From: Vibrio sp. LaRot3
GTDB taxonomy: Bacteria > Pseudomonadota > Gammaproteobacteria > Enterobacterales > Vibrionaceae
Assembly (NCBI RefSeq): GCF_027587025.1
Contig: NZ_JAPPTI010000001.1
Coordinates: 682,001 to 746,000 of the forward strand
Direction of reading: 5' to 3'
Length of the DNA stretch: 64,000 nt
How positions within the stretch are numbered: the first letter of the stretch is position 1; each line of letters starts with the position of its first letter. The notes under the pieces are model-generated. The model made no database searches. It was not told where the DNA came from and saw only the letters and a program-made list of their open reading frames with translations. The translations under genes were made by a program, and so were the position numbers. Positions 18,347 to 26,462 of the stretch are shown here, piece after piece.

Positions 18347-18661
18347 ATGAATGATCTAATATGGCCTAAAAAATGTGTAAGCACAGCAGTAAGAATTACA
18401 CTATTCAGCCTGATTGTTATTGCATGGGTAAGCGCAATAGTCTTTAGCATTAAAACGATTAATGAAGTTTCTGCGCCTCAACTAATTTTTGTATATCTGA
18501 TATTTTTAGTTTGGTGTTTTCTAAACAATAGAACTATGCCGGTAGGAGCGATATTAGTTAGATACGAAGTGAGTAGTGAAGGAACACAATTTACCAGATT
18601 TATAAGCTTTGTAATTTGTGTTGTTGTTCTCTTCTATTGCCTGTTCCAACCGTTGATCTAG
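18347..18661 (+). CDS. Small membrane protein, paralogue and second candidate immunity protein
   Basis: A 104-residue protein six bases after the previous gene and visibly related to it. Shared landmarks in the same order are (L/I)WP(N/K)K near the N-terminus, FL(Y/N)(D/N) after the second hydrophobic stretch, P(I/V)G(T/A)I in the polar loop, and a basic residue before the last hydrophobic segment. About three membrane segments are predicted. The gene looks A+T-rich compared with the upstream repeats. No strong ribosome site is visible, so coupling to the preceding gene is likely. No database family is recognised. Confidence 0.65.
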   Translation: MNDLIWPKKCVSTAVRITLFSLIVIAWVSAIVFSIKTINEVSAPQLIFVYLIFLVWCFLNNRTMPVGAILVRYEVSSEGTQFTRFISFVICVVVLFYCLFQPLI

Positions 18662-19159
18662 CATTTCGGAGCTGAGGAGATATATAGTCCTCTCTCTCCA
18701 CCAAAAACATCAACCTCCAGTGATGTTAGCTACGGGGAAATATTATCATACCCTGGGGTGTTGAGACTGTGAATTAGGGTGTTTCGGGCCCGGGCAGGAA
18801 TTAATTTAACGGTTAGGGTATGATTATGTGGGGTATTCGTAGCGAGATTGTTATTCAGATACCAGAGCTGAAAGAAGAAATTTGGTCCATTACAGGATCA
18901 GGCACGTGATAGTCCACATCAGTCTGAATGAAGCTATCTACCCCAGTCACCAGAGTAAATTTCAGGGTTAGACCCAATTAAGTTGGTTATAGAAAAGTAC
19001 CGTACTTTGACCGTAGCTGTCTAATTCTGAAACGAAAAGCTTACCTTACCTATGCTCAAAAGTAAAATTACGTATCAATGGATTAAATATAAGATTTATG
19101 TGCTTTCGTAAGTATACTGCATCAATATGTACGCGCACCTTCTAAAGTGATCGAACCTC
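18662..19159. other. Non-coding stretch after the CDI-like operon
   Basis: Almost 500 bases without a credible gene. It contains a short stem-loop (arms AACATCA at 18706-18712 and TGATGTT at 18721-18727) and a GC-rich GGGCCCGGG spot near 18790, plus only short, stop-interrupted frames. It may be a scar from module exchange downstream of the CDI operon, but I cannot match it to any mobile element. Confidence 0.4.
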
Positions 19160-19510
19160 TTATTCTTCGCTACTCAGCATCTCTTGATAACCACCCGCAT
19201 TGTAAAGGTTGGTGAAGCCTTGCTTTGTTAAGTAATCATATGCTTGACCAGAGCGGTTGCCGCTGCGGCAGTACAGCACGATAAGTGTATTTTTATTAAT
19301 GTTGGCAAAGTGTTTGTCGAGGTCAGACAAAGGGTAGTTGAGCGCATTTTTAAGATGGCCTTGCTCGAACTCTTGTGGCGTTCTGACATCTACAAGGAGT
19401 GCTCCTTGTTCAATGAGTTGCCAGCCTTGTTCTGCTCTCGGCGTTGCTTGAACAATAGTAGATAGCAGCGCAAAACTGATGACCGCAGCAGAAAGTAGTT
19501 TATTTAGCAT
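19160..19510 (-). CDS. Periplasmic rhodanese-like sulfurtransferase (PspE type)
   Basis: A 116-residue single-domain rhodanese with an N-terminal signal peptide (LLSAAVISFALLSTIVQA). The domain shows VDVRTPQEFEQGHLKNALNYP and the active-site loop YCRSGNRSG with catalytic Cys81, then the AGGYQEM end. Family role: sulfur transfer through a cysteine persulfide in the periplasm. Size and layout resemble PspE. It is a single gene running toward the CDI locus and is probably unrelated to it. Confidence 0.85.
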   Translation of the reverse strand: MLNKLLSAAVISFALLSTIVQATPRAEQGWQLIEQGALLVDVRTPQEFEQGHLKNALNYPLSDLDKHFANINKNTLIVLYCRSGNRSGQAYDYLTKQGFTNLYNAGGYQEMLSSEE

Positions 19511-19567
19511 TTCTATTTACCTAAGTTTATTTAGTTTGAACTTTTAAATTGTAGTCACTCTTATTGC

Positions 19568-20167
19568 TTATTCGTCTTCGTATTCATCGCCAAATTGATA
19601 GTCACTGACTCGGATAAATCTAAGATTTGGCGCTAGCGGTTCAATTTGCTGTTTAAGCTTCTCATGAATAAACAGAGGGCTTAGATCGCATCCGCCCATT
19701 TTAAAGATTAGGCGCTGATCTTCGTCGATTTTATCGAGCACGTTTGCATCCAATCGATATTGATAGACGCGGGGCTCATCGTCTTCGTCATCGCACTCCT
19801 TGTAGTCAGATGTTTCTCTATCCCAACAATCGAGGTCTTGGTACATGTTGAGTAGCAAAAATGGCTGTTGAGTATTCTCTCCTTTGTATTCAACCGTCGC
19901 AGGGAATAATTGACCGCCATAGATGTGTTGTTCTAATTGGGCTTTAAATGACTCGGTAAATAATAAGCTAGGGGTGCAGAATAGGTTACTGGTTTCGCTA
20001 AGGGCGAGACGGGACTTCGCGTTGAAATGAACGGCACCATCTTCAAGGTTTAGTTTACGAAAGTGAAAACGTCGCAGTGCAGTTTGCTCGGTAGGGATGA
20101 CTTGCCAAGGCTCGGTGTTATCGGAGTAATTGCCGTGCATGATGTAGTAATTGTTGTTGTAACTCAT
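19568..20167 (-). CDS. Imm11/DUF1629-like protein
   Basis: A 199-residue soluble acidic protein. The layout resembles the Imm11 (DUF1629) immunity family: FCTPSLLFTESFKAQLEQH in the middle, a strand/loop with LLNMYQDLDCWDRETSDY, a later YRLDANVLDKI, then RLIFKMGGCDLSPLFIHEKLKQQIE and a C-terminal FIRVSDY. The match is by recalled pattern only. Imm11-type proteins are predicted to neutralise toxins of polymorphic systems. No partner toxin is adjacent, and the gene is on the opposite strand from the CDI-like operon 0.9 kb away. Could instead be a housekeeping relative. Confidence 0.5.
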   Translation of the reverse strand: MSYNNNYYIMHGNYSDNTEPWQVIPTEQTALRRFHFRKLNLEDGAVHFNAKSRLALSETSNLFCTPSLLFTESFKAQLEQHIYGGQLFPATVEYKGENTQQPFLLLNMYQDLDCWDRETSDYKECDDEDDEPRVYQYRLDANVLDKIDEDQRLIFKMGGCDLSPLFIHEKLKQQIEPLAPNLRFIRVSDYQFGDEYEDE

Positions 20168-20364
20168 AGGGGTTGCATCATTGATTATTTTTTTATGAGT
20201 TTATCATGAGCGATATCCGGTTTATTGAGTAGCAACGTTTTTGAATGGGCTGAACATCACATTATTCAATTATCTGGCTACCTACGTGGATGGCAATAGT
20301 GCAATTGATTGAAATAACTCAGCTTTTCATGTCCAATATGCTCTGGTTTTGATAGGGGGCAAGT

Positions 20365-20700
20365 ATGGAAACGTTGCCAAAATGGTTGGCGAAAAAGTTT
20401 CAGTTTTTCGCCAGTAAATCGATTCTATTTCTGTGGCTAATGCTGATCGGCTGTGTGTTTGCCATGGCAGTTGTGCTCGCATTGATCGCGCCTTTTGGTG
20501 ATTATTGGGCATTGGTGTTAGTGGCGTTGTTCATGGTCTGCCTAGTGGGATTAATGTGCAGTAAGTTCTATTACCAGCGTTGCTATTTAACGGGTGAATT
20601 GGTTAAACACAGTAAAGGAATGAAAATCGCTTTTCTTGCTAATGTGTATCTATTTTTAGCAATGACAATGGCATTGTTGTTATTACCGTTATTGCTATGA
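20365..20700 (+). CDS. Small membrane protein of unknown function
   Basis: A 111-residue protein with three hydrophobic segments (ILFLWLMLIGCVFAMAVVLAL; ALVLVALFMVCLVGLM; VYLFLAMTMALLLLPLLL) separated by a short basic loop (YYQRCYLTGELVKHSKGMK). No family is recognised. It is the first of a run of six small rightward genes and precedes the next one by about 40 bases. Confidence 0.65.
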   Translation: METLPKWLAKKFQFFASKSILFLWLMLIGCVFAMAVVLALIAPFGDYWALVLVALFMVCLVGLMCSKFYYQRCYLTGELVKHSKGMKIAFLANVYLFLAMTMALLLLPLLL

Positions 20701-20743
20701 ATGTGGGGAAAGATAGAGGTATACCGTCATTAAGGAACGAAAA

Positions 20744-21127
20744 TTGAAAATTAATTGGTTAAGCCTTGGCTTATTGCTCATCACTGGACAAGTCCTTGCA
20801 AGCTCGGATCTATCAGGCGAATACAAACGCTACCGAGGTGATCAATTAGATGAACATGGCGCTGTTTTTGACATTACTCGTCAGCCTAATGGTCACTATT
20901 TGATTTCAGGTTCTGCGGTATGGGTGGGGAACGCACAAACAGGCCAAGTAAATATTGGTGATGTTTATGGCGAATACCCTCTGAAAGGCAATCAAATCCA
21001 TTTTCAAAATGATGAATGCCAGTTCGTCATGACCTTTGCGGGCGATGAAATCATCGTCACTGATGACCTTGTAAGCTGTGGCGGAATGAATGTTACCTTC
21101 AATGGTACTTATAAGAAAAATCAATAA
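20744..21127 (+). CDS. Small exported protein, TTG start
   Basis: A 127-residue protein with a signal peptide (MKINWLSLGLLLITGQVLA). The mature part is strand-rich: SGEYKRYRGDQ, GHYLISGSAVWVG, FVMTFAGDEIIV, FNGTYKK. It has two cysteines (NDECQF, VSCGGM), suggesting a small periplasmic beta-barrel or lipocalin-like fold. The start is TTG, supported by a TAAGGA ribosome site seven bases upstream and by the signal peptide beginning exactly there. Function unknown. Confidence 0.65.
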   Translation: MKINWLSLGLLLITGQVLASSDLSGEYKRYRGDQLDEHGAVFDITRQPNGHYLISGSAVWVGNAQTGQVNIGDVYGEYPLKGNQIHFQNDECQFVMTFAGDEIIVTDDLVSCGGMNVTFNGTYKKNQ

Positions 21128-21198
21128 TCTAATTCAAAATCGAGTTGTTGGAGTGCATCTGTTTCGCGCCCCAATTTAACTTAAAGGTACTATCTATT

Positions 21199-21672
21199 AT
21201 GCTTAAATCTCTTGTTCTGCCTGCGATACTAATCTCTAGTTCTGTTCAAGCAACTGACCTACAAGGGTGCTTTTCTACTGAAGATTTGATTACTAGCTTT
21301 AGTGATGGTCAGTCTGAAATGAAACAGTCTTATATAAATATTGTAAAGCAGGGTGATGACTACCTAGTCGATGCGTTGCTGTGGGGAGCGAATTATCACA
21401 TTTGTGGAGTCGGCGACCCAACTGAAGGCGCTGACCCAGCGCCACTCAAAATGCGTAAAGTTGGTGATAAATTAGTCTATGAGAAGCAAGAGCCAGAATA
21501 CGATATTAGCTGTAAGTTAGAGCTCAGTGTGCAAGACGGAAAGGTGAAAATCATCGATGAGAACTACCACTGCGGGCAATACATTTTCTCTTGTGGTGCG
21601 CGGGTAGGTTTACACAACGTTGAGTTGCCTTCTACGCCCAATCAATGTCATTCAAGTAATGCGTCCAACTAA
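21199..21672 (+). CDS. Small exported cysteine-containing protein
   Basis: A 157-residue protein with signal peptide (MLKSLVLPAILISSSVQA). The mature part has six cysteines (QGCFST, HICGVG, ISCKLE, YHCGQ, FSCGAR, QCHSS), suggesting disulfide bonding in the periplasm. I use the ATG at 21199, preceded by AAAGG, not the TTG at 21145 that would hide the signal peptide. Its compact strand pattern (YLVDALLWGANY, KVKIIDENYHCG) is like that of the preceding gene product. Function unknown. Confidence 0.65.
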   Translation: MLKSLVLPAILISSSVQATDLQGCFSTEDLITSFSDGQSEMKQSYINIVKQGDDYLVDALLWGANYHICGVGDPTEGADPAPLKMRKVGDKLVYEKQEPEYDISCKLELSVQDGKVKIIDENYHCGQYIFSCGARVGLHNVELPSTPNQCHSSNASN

Positions 21673-21684
21673 GAAGGGAATGTT

Positions 21685-22056
21685 ATGAATAAAGTGGGCT
21701 ACGCAGTGTATTGGCTTGGCTGTGGTTATGTATTGTCACATCTCTTTCTAATGCACGATTGGATGCAGTTCTTTGACGGTTTCTCGTTGCTCTGTACCTT
21801 AGTACCTGCGGTTGCTGCCTTGGCAATTGCAGGTGAAGGAATAACGCAACGGTTTAAGCTATCGGCCAAAATCATGTGGGTCAGTGCCACTCTTACATTT
21901 GTCTATGGGGCAGTTTTGACATTAAGTCATTATCCATTTGATGCGGATGGATTTGTTATGGGGTTGTCTGTTGCCATATTGCCGTTTTTCTATGCGCTTG
22001 TTTTAACTCTACTGGTTGCGCCTTTGGTGTTTAAAGCTGAGGGGAGTAATCAATGA
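21685..22056 (+). CDS. Four-helix membrane protein of unknown function
   Basis: A 123-residue protein with about four membrane segments: VGYAVYWLGCGYVLSHLFLM, LLCTLVPAVAALAIA, IMWVSATLTFVYGAVLTL and VMGLSVAILPFFYALVLTLLVAPLVF. It starts 12 bases after the previous stop and overlaps the next gene by an ATGA, so it is co-expressed with its neighbours. No family recognised. Confidence 0.65.
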   Translation: MNKVGYAVYWLGCGYVLSHLFLMHDWMQFFDGFSLLCTLVPAVAALAIAGEGITQRFKLSAKIMWVSATLTFVYGAVLTLSHYPFDADGFVMGLSVAILPFFYALVLTLLVAPLVFKAEGSNQ

Positions 22057-22343
22057 AACATTTGAGCATTATCGCTTTATTGATTTTGTTCAGTTCACAC
22101 TCTATCGCTCAAGAGAGCAGCTTTGAGGGCAAAAGCTATTTAGAAGTAAAGCGACAATTAGTTTCTGATGGTTGGACCGTTGCTGAAGATAAAGCGAACA
22201 CAAATGCTAAAACGCTTCCAGAAGTAGACTGCGGCAGCGGGCTGGATTCTATTTGCTCGGCTGCGTTTACCAAAAACGGTCAGCATCTCGCTTTAGCGCT
22301 TGAATCGAAAGGTGGTCAGTTAATAGTCATAGGAGAGTACTGA
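22053..22343 (+). CDS. Small exported protein, ATGA-coupled
   Basis: A 96-residue protein with signal peptide (MKHLSIIALLILFSSHSIA). The mature part includes GKSYLEVKRQLVSDGWTVAEDK, which has the shape of a PASTA-like or beta-alpha module, and two cysteines (VDCGSG, SICSAA). Its ATG overlaps the stop of the membrane protein upstream by four bases. Function unknown. Confidence 0.6.
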   Translation: MKHLSIIALLILFSSHSIAQESSFEGKSYLEVKRQLVSDGWTVAEDKANTNAKTLPEVDCGSGLDSICSAAFTKNGQHLALALESKGGQLIVIGEY

Positions 22344-22345
22344 GT

Positions 22346-22720
22346 ATGAAACGAAAGTGGGTATTGAGTACCGCGTTTTTGCTTACCGCAATTAGTAATA
22401 TGTCGTTCTTTCCGAGTGCAAGTGCGGAGACTTTAGAAACCAAGAGTTACATTGTCACAGTGAATGTGCAGTGTGAGGAAGGTGAGGTGACGTGTGAAAA
22501 CGTGCTTTACTCGGGGGAGTCAAAAATCTCAGGCAATAAAATTGAGTTGGTCGGTAAGACAGTGCATTCCATATGCGCAGATGGTGTAACCCCGTGTATG
22601 TTTCGTGGTTACTCTTTTAAAAATGGTGACGTGAATTATTTTGTTTCTGTCTTCGGTGATTTGGAAGTGTGGGATGCCAAAGGGAACGTGTTGGTTGATG
22701 AATCCGGCGAGTGGCAATAA
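22346..22720 (+). CDS. Small exported protein at end of cluster
   Basis: A 124-residue protein with signal peptide (VLSTAFLLTAISNMSFFPSASA). The mature part is strand-rich with four cysteines (VQCEEGEVTCEN, HSICADGVTPCMF), likely disulfide-bonded in the periplasm. It starts two bases after the previous stop. It closes the small-protein cluster. No family recognised. Confidence 0.6.
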   Translation: MKRKWVLSTAFLLTAISNMSFFPSASAETLETKSYIVTVNVQCEEGEVTCENVLYSGESKISGNKIELVGKTVHSICADGVTPCMFRGYSFKNGDVNYFVSVFGDLEVWDAKGNVLVDESGEWQ

Positions 22721-22961
22721 GTATGGCAACAAGTGGTTGGCTGATTTCCGAAGCGTACTTTAAGCGAGACGAAATTAAAGGGATAAAGCGTAAAGCCGAA
22801 AGCCTTATTACTCTTCGACAAGCTCAATTCTCGCTTCTGTGACCAATTTTACTTCCAAAACGTTTTATAACATCCATAATGGCCACTCTATAACGTGTTG
22901 TTTTGAAAGCAATACGTGTACATGAATAGCCATCTAAAATCATAATTCATAGGTAGTCATT

Positions 22962-23315
22962 ATGAAACCAGCACCAATTAAACCAGAAATTCAGTTCGAT
23001 GATTTTGCTAAGCTTGATATCCGAGTTGGAGAAATTGTTGAAGTGTTGGAAGTAGAAAAGTCAGACAAGTTGATGAAGCTGATTGTCGATTTTGGTGACC
23101 ACACTCGTTCTATTCTGGCGGGTATCAAACAAGAGCGTGAAAACCCGAAAGAGATTGAAGGTAAACAAGCACTCTTCGTCGTCAATCTTCCAGAACGAAA
23201 AATGGCAGGTGAGTTATCACAAGGCATGTTGTTTGATATTGGCTACGAAGACAAATTACAGCCATGCTTAGCGTGCCCAGAAAATCAAATTCCAAACGGT
23301 GCTCGTGCTGGTTAA
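22962..23315 (+). CDS. tRNA-binding domain protein (CsaA/YgjH-like)
   Basis: A 117-residue stand-alone OB-fold tRNA-binding domain: FAKLDIRVGEIVEVLEVEKSDKLMKL at the start, RSILAGIKQ in the middle, then VNLPERKMAGELSQGMLF. This is the pattern of CsaA, YgjH and the C-terminal domain of MetG. These proteins bind tRNA as dimers; a chaperone-like or export role is reported for CsaA. CsaA and YgjH are hard to separate by eye. Monocistronic, 43 bases ahead of the PH-domain gene. Confidence 0.85.
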   Translation: MKPAPIKPEIQFDDFAKLDIRVGEIVEVLEVEKSDKLMKLIVDFGDHTRSILAGIKQERENPKEIEGKQALFVVNLPERKMAGELSQGMLFDIGYEDKLQPCLACPENQIPNGARAG

Positions 23316-23357
23316 TAGCGGCAAAGCACCTAATTACAGCGGCTAGAAGGTAATAAA

Positions 23358-23732
23358 ATGATAGATTTCAATAACTCCTCAGTGTTTAAGCTTAAGCCTA
23401 TTGAAGTAGAGAAAGCACGAGACGATTTCCATAAATTCTTGATTAATGGCGAGCAGATTTTCGCGGCTTTCAAGACTATTCGCGACCAAGTGGTGTTCAC
23501 CAATAAGCGTGTTATCGCTGCTAATGTACAAGGTATTACTGGCTCGAAAGTGGATTACACCTCGCTTCCTTTTAGCAAAATTAACGCGTTCTCTGTCGAA
23601 ACGTCTGGAACATTCGATATGGACTGTGAGATTGAGCTTTATCTAAGTGAAGTGGGAAGAGTGCGTTTTGAAATAAAAGGCTCTTTCGATATTGTGCAGT
23701 TTAACCGCTTTATCAGTGAATACGTTCTGTAG
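23358..23732 (+). CDS. Bacterial PH-domain protein
   Basis: A 124-residue protein matching the short bacterial pleckstrin-homology family: a helix (VEKARDDFHKFLINGEQIFAAF), strands with RDQVVFTNKRVIAANVQGITG and VDYTSLPFSKINAFSVETSG, and a terminal helix FDIVQFNRFISEYVL. Family members are soluble and of undefined role. It may be co-transcribed with the tRNA-binding protein gene; a strong terminator follows. Confidence 0.75.
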   Translation: MIDFNNSSVFKLKPIEVEKARDDFHKFLINGEQIFAAFKTIRDQVVFTNKRVIAANVQGITGSKVDYTSLPFSKINAFSVETSGTFDMDCEIELYLSEVGRVRFEIKGSFDIVQFNRFISEYVL

Positions 23733-23750
23733 CCGAGCGCTGAATAATAA

Positions 23751-23786
23751 ACACCCTGCTAGGATGACGCTTGCAGGGTGTTTTTG
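23751..23786 (+). terminator. Rho-independent terminator
   Basis: Arms ACACCCTGC and GCAGGGTGT with a 13-base loop, followed by a T-run, just after the PH-domain gene. Confidence 0.85.
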
Positions 23787-23833
23787 TATCTGGCTTAAGT
23801 TGGGTTTTCACAGCTATTTTAGTCTTTGAATAA

Positions 23834-24133
23834 TTAAGGAAGCAGGTGCTCTATTTGGGTAATAGAATAATGGGTTTTCTTATCTTCGTCTGGAAGTGAA
23901 GCGTTTATTGTTACTTTAGTCATGTAGGCTTTTGCTCCGGGATGAGTTGCTTGAGCTTGGCAGAAAAATGCGTAATTAATGCTATCACTCTTTTGCTGCT
24001 GTACCGCAAGTGGTGTGTATTGAACGCCGACGATAGAGTTCATGATTTCAAACGCGTCAATGACTTCTAAGGTGAAGTCCCGCGCTAAAATCAGCGTGCC
24101 ATAGTCATTCGATGCTGCATTTTGTTGTGACAT
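23834..24133 (-). CDS. Small conserved hypothetical protein
   Basis: A 99-residue soluble protein (MSQQNAASNDYGTLILARDF...). I start it at the ATG at 24133 because AAGGAG lies six bases upstream; the frame is open another 20 codons to a TTG without a ribosome site. It has a mixed strand/helix character (FTLEVIDAFEIMNSIVGVQY; AKAYMTKVTINASL) and no recognised motif. It is a single gene. Confidence 0.6.
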   Translation of the reverse strand: MSQQNAASNDYGTLILARDFTLEVIDAFEIMNSIVGVQYTPLAVQQQKSDSINYAFFCQAQATHPGAKAYMTKVTINASLPDEDKKTHYSITQIEHLLP

Positions 24134-24321
24134 TCTATACTCCTTAGCGTGATAAACGACTCTATGAGGAAAGTGACAGTGACTTCGGCTCAAAAGAGAA
24201 TGCCAAGCAGTATTACTGAAAATATCAGCAAAGTTGGTATCAAGTTAGTATCAAGTTCACTTCTCCGCGTTAATTCTATTGGCAACTTTATAAATACCTA
24301 TCACGGGAGGTGGTGAATACT

Positions 24322-24352
24322 AAAAAATAAAGGAGCCGAAAATGACTCCTTT
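24322..24352 (-). terminator. Rho-independent terminator of racemase unit
   Basis: On the minus strand, arms AAAGGAG and CTCCTTT flank a ten-base loop and are followed by TATTTTTTA. It lies 20 bases beyond the racemase stop codon. Confidence 0.8.
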
Positions 24353-24372
24353 GCGCGGCGTGTATTGGCCAA

Positions 24373-25119
24373 TTATAGATACAGAGGCATCACTTCAGTG
24401 GGTTCTCCATACGCCAACCTGCTTGGCTTCAACTGGTTGTTCACCAAGTTTTGCAACATCCCAATAGCGGAACCAACAGGGGCAATAACTGGGATATAAC
24501 GTTGATACTTGCGACTTAGTGCTTGGCATAGATAGTCATGTACTTCAAGCATACCTGTACAACCGAGAATGATCGCTTGTGCACCTTGTTCTTCAATTGC
24601 AATCGCACTTTGCTCAAGCAGTTTTTGTTTGAGTTTATCAGTATCGTGTAGCTGATCGACGGGTAGATCAGCATGTCGAATAGATGCCACATGATTGGCG
24701 ATATCTTGTTGTCGCGCTAAATCCCAAAGCATGGGTACGACGGATTCAACAACGGTAACAATGGAAAAACGATTGGCAACCATCATGGCATTCATCGCTG
24801 CAGGGGCAAAGCCGCCTACTACGGGAATGCTCAACGCTTCTTTTAATGATTCTACTGCAGGCTCACCAAAGCAGTTTACAAAGATACCATCGAACCCTGC
24901 TTTTTCCGCTTGAATCGCTTTAGTAAGTATCTGTTGAGAGTTCCACAATTCGGCAGTTCGAGTTTGAATAAAAGGGGTTGCACCTTCATCTAATGCAACA
25001 TACTCCACGGAGAAGTCCGGGGAGAGGACAGGAGAGATTTCCTGCTCAAAGCCAGGGATAAAAGATTGAGCGCTTTGGTTCGAGACAGGAACAATGACCA
25101 TGATTCTTTTGTGTGTCAT
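24373..25119 (-). CDS. Asp/Glu/hydantoin racemase family protein
   Basis: A 248-residue racemase-fold protein. The two catalytic cysteines expected in this family are Cys83 (FVNCFGEPAVES) and Cys187 (IILGCTGM). Other family marks are IPVVGGFAPAAMNAMM and IPVIAPVGSAIGML. Family role: cofactor-free inversion of amino acids or hydantoins using two thiols. Together with the adjacent DUF917 gene (30 bases upstream) this suggests metabolism of hydantoin-like or modified amino-acid compounds, but the substrate is not shown by sequence. It is the last gene of a leftward unit with its own terminator. Confidence 0.85.
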   Translation of the reverse strand: MTHKRIMVIVPVSNQSAQSFIPGFEQEISPVLSPDFSVEYVALDEGATPFIQTRTAELWNSQQILTKAIQAEKAGFDGIFVNCFGEPAVESLKEALSIPVVGGFAPAAMNAMMVANRFSIVTVVESVVPMLWDLARQQDIANHVASIRHADLPVDQLHDTDKLKQKLLEQSAIAIEEQGAQAIILGCTGMLEVHDYLCQALSRKYQRYIPVIAPVGSAIGMLQNLVNNQLKPSRLAYGEPTEVMPLYL

Positions 25120-25148
25120 CGTGATATTTCCTTATTTAGTTTGATTTG

Positions 25149-26417
25149 TTAAACACAGGTGTTGATCCCAAAGTAACCAAAACTTTGCAGCATAGAATTA
25201 AAATTTTGTACCGCTTGTTCGGTTTTCAGTTTGGCGTGTGGAGGCAGTGAGAATAAGTAAACTTGCTGTTTCTCTTTCACATCTTCTACGGATAACCCGT
25301 GTAGGCTATTTAAATGAGGGTAGGCGAGCTGTTTATCTTCTTCTGTTAATGGTGCAATTATCTCTTCAATTAACTCCGCGTCGATTTTGCCAATCATACA
25401 AATGAGGTTTGGGCACATGTCGATAGGCGCTGGCTGGCTAGTGTTCCAAGCAATGAGGTTTTCGTTCTGGTTTAAGACCACCATCTCTTGCTCTTTTGCA
25501 TTGGGGTCATTCAATATCTCTTTGGTTTGTTTGAACCTCAGCTCTGTAAAGTCGAACCCACCTTCCGATTTTGCACTCACTTTATCGACAATGCACGGTA
25601 GGTCATTGTCAAACAGTGGCGTGAGGGCAATATCATGTTGCATCGCTAAATAGTGACGCAGCGCGGCTAGTGGTTGGTTGTCACTGTTGGTGGCAAGGCT
25701 GTGGCCAATATCACGAGACAAAGAAATGGTGTTAGGTACTAGTGCCGATTTTGCTTGTTGCACTGACATCGGCCAACCAGCAATTGCACCGATACCGTCA
25801 AATGAGTCTGGGTTAGCCAGCATAGGACGGATAGTAAACTCGGTAATTTGCGCTTGTTCAACGGGATTACTGTCTGAGGTAAGGTTGAGTGTTAGGCCAT
25901 TGGCAAACTGCGCACCGGGTACGTTTTCATGTGCGGGCCTTAAAACGAACGGTGTAGCGGGCACTTCTTGAGTAAAGGTTAATGAACTCAACGTTGGTAC
26001 AGAACGGCCAGCTCCATCCGCGTCTACTAATTGAATAGCGGGTGTATGCTTGAGCGCTGCTAGCATCGCAACAAAGATGTTAGACCCTGTTTCCACTGAA
26101 ATGGTGTAAGAGAGTTTATCGGCGATGTTTTGTTGTTGTACATTTTTCTCTAATGTGCTGAATGCGCGTGTTTCCGCACCTTTTAAACCGATTCGCTCAA
26201 AGCTTTTCGGCGAGCCCATTGCTGCGACTACTGCGCCGTAATCATTGGTATTTAAGTCATCCAATTTTGCCAGTTTGACCGGATTACCTTGCTGTTGCTC
26301 TTGAGCGATTTTTGCAATAAACCCGTAAGCCGTTTTTATAGAGCCACCCCCTCCACTTGCCAGTAATGTAGAGCCATTTGCGATTTCAAAGAGGTGTTCA
26401 ATCTTGAGGATTTCCAT
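25149..26417 (-). CDS. DUF917 family protein
   Basis: A 422-residue protein matching DUF917: LLASGGGGSIKTAYGFIAKI near the N-terminus, GAVVAAMGSPKSFERIG, and a long central domain with VDADGAGRSVPTLSSLTF. Some family members are annotated as S-methyl thiohydantoin desulfurase, and the family often neighbours hydantoin enzymes and racemases. Here a racemase of the hydantoin type follows, fitting that context. Substrate unknown. It is 45 bases downstream of a large regulator gene and probably co-transcribed. Confidence 0.85.
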   Translation of the reverse strand: MEILKIEHLFEIANGSTLLASGGGGSIKTAYGFIAKIAQEQQQGNPVKLAKLDDLNTNDYGAVVAAMGSPKSFERIGLKGAETRAFSTLEKNVQQQNIADKLSYTISVETGSNIFVAMLAALKHTPAIQLVDADGAGRSVPTLSSLTFTQEVPATPFVLRPAHENVPGAQFANGLTLNLTSDSNPVEQAQITEFTIRPMLANPDSFDGIGAIAGWPMSVQQAKSALVPNTISLSRDIGHSLATNSDNQPLAALRHYLAMQHDIALTPLFDNDLPCIVDKVSAKSEGGFDFTELRFKQTKEILNDPNAKEQEMVVLNQNENLIAWNTSQPAPIDMCPNLICMIGKIDAELIEEIIAPLTEEDKQLAYPHLNSLHGLSVEDVKEKQQVYLFSLPPHAKLKTEQAVQNFNSMLQSFGYFGINTCV

Positions 26418-26462
26418 AGTTATTGTCCTATTTGGGATGGATTAGAGGCTGGCCGTGTACGG

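Noticed and set aside
18820..18910. Short frames in the gap behind the CDI-like operon, on both strands
   Set aside because: The longest are about 30-45 codons, interrupted by stops and without ribosome sites. They do not match any toxin, immunity or transposase I recognise.
22723..22842. 39-codon frame starting two bases after the small-protein cluster
   Set aside because: Starts MATSGWLISEAYFKRDE, with a coding-like look and coupled position, but it is too short and unmatched to call. It could be a fragment or a real small gene.
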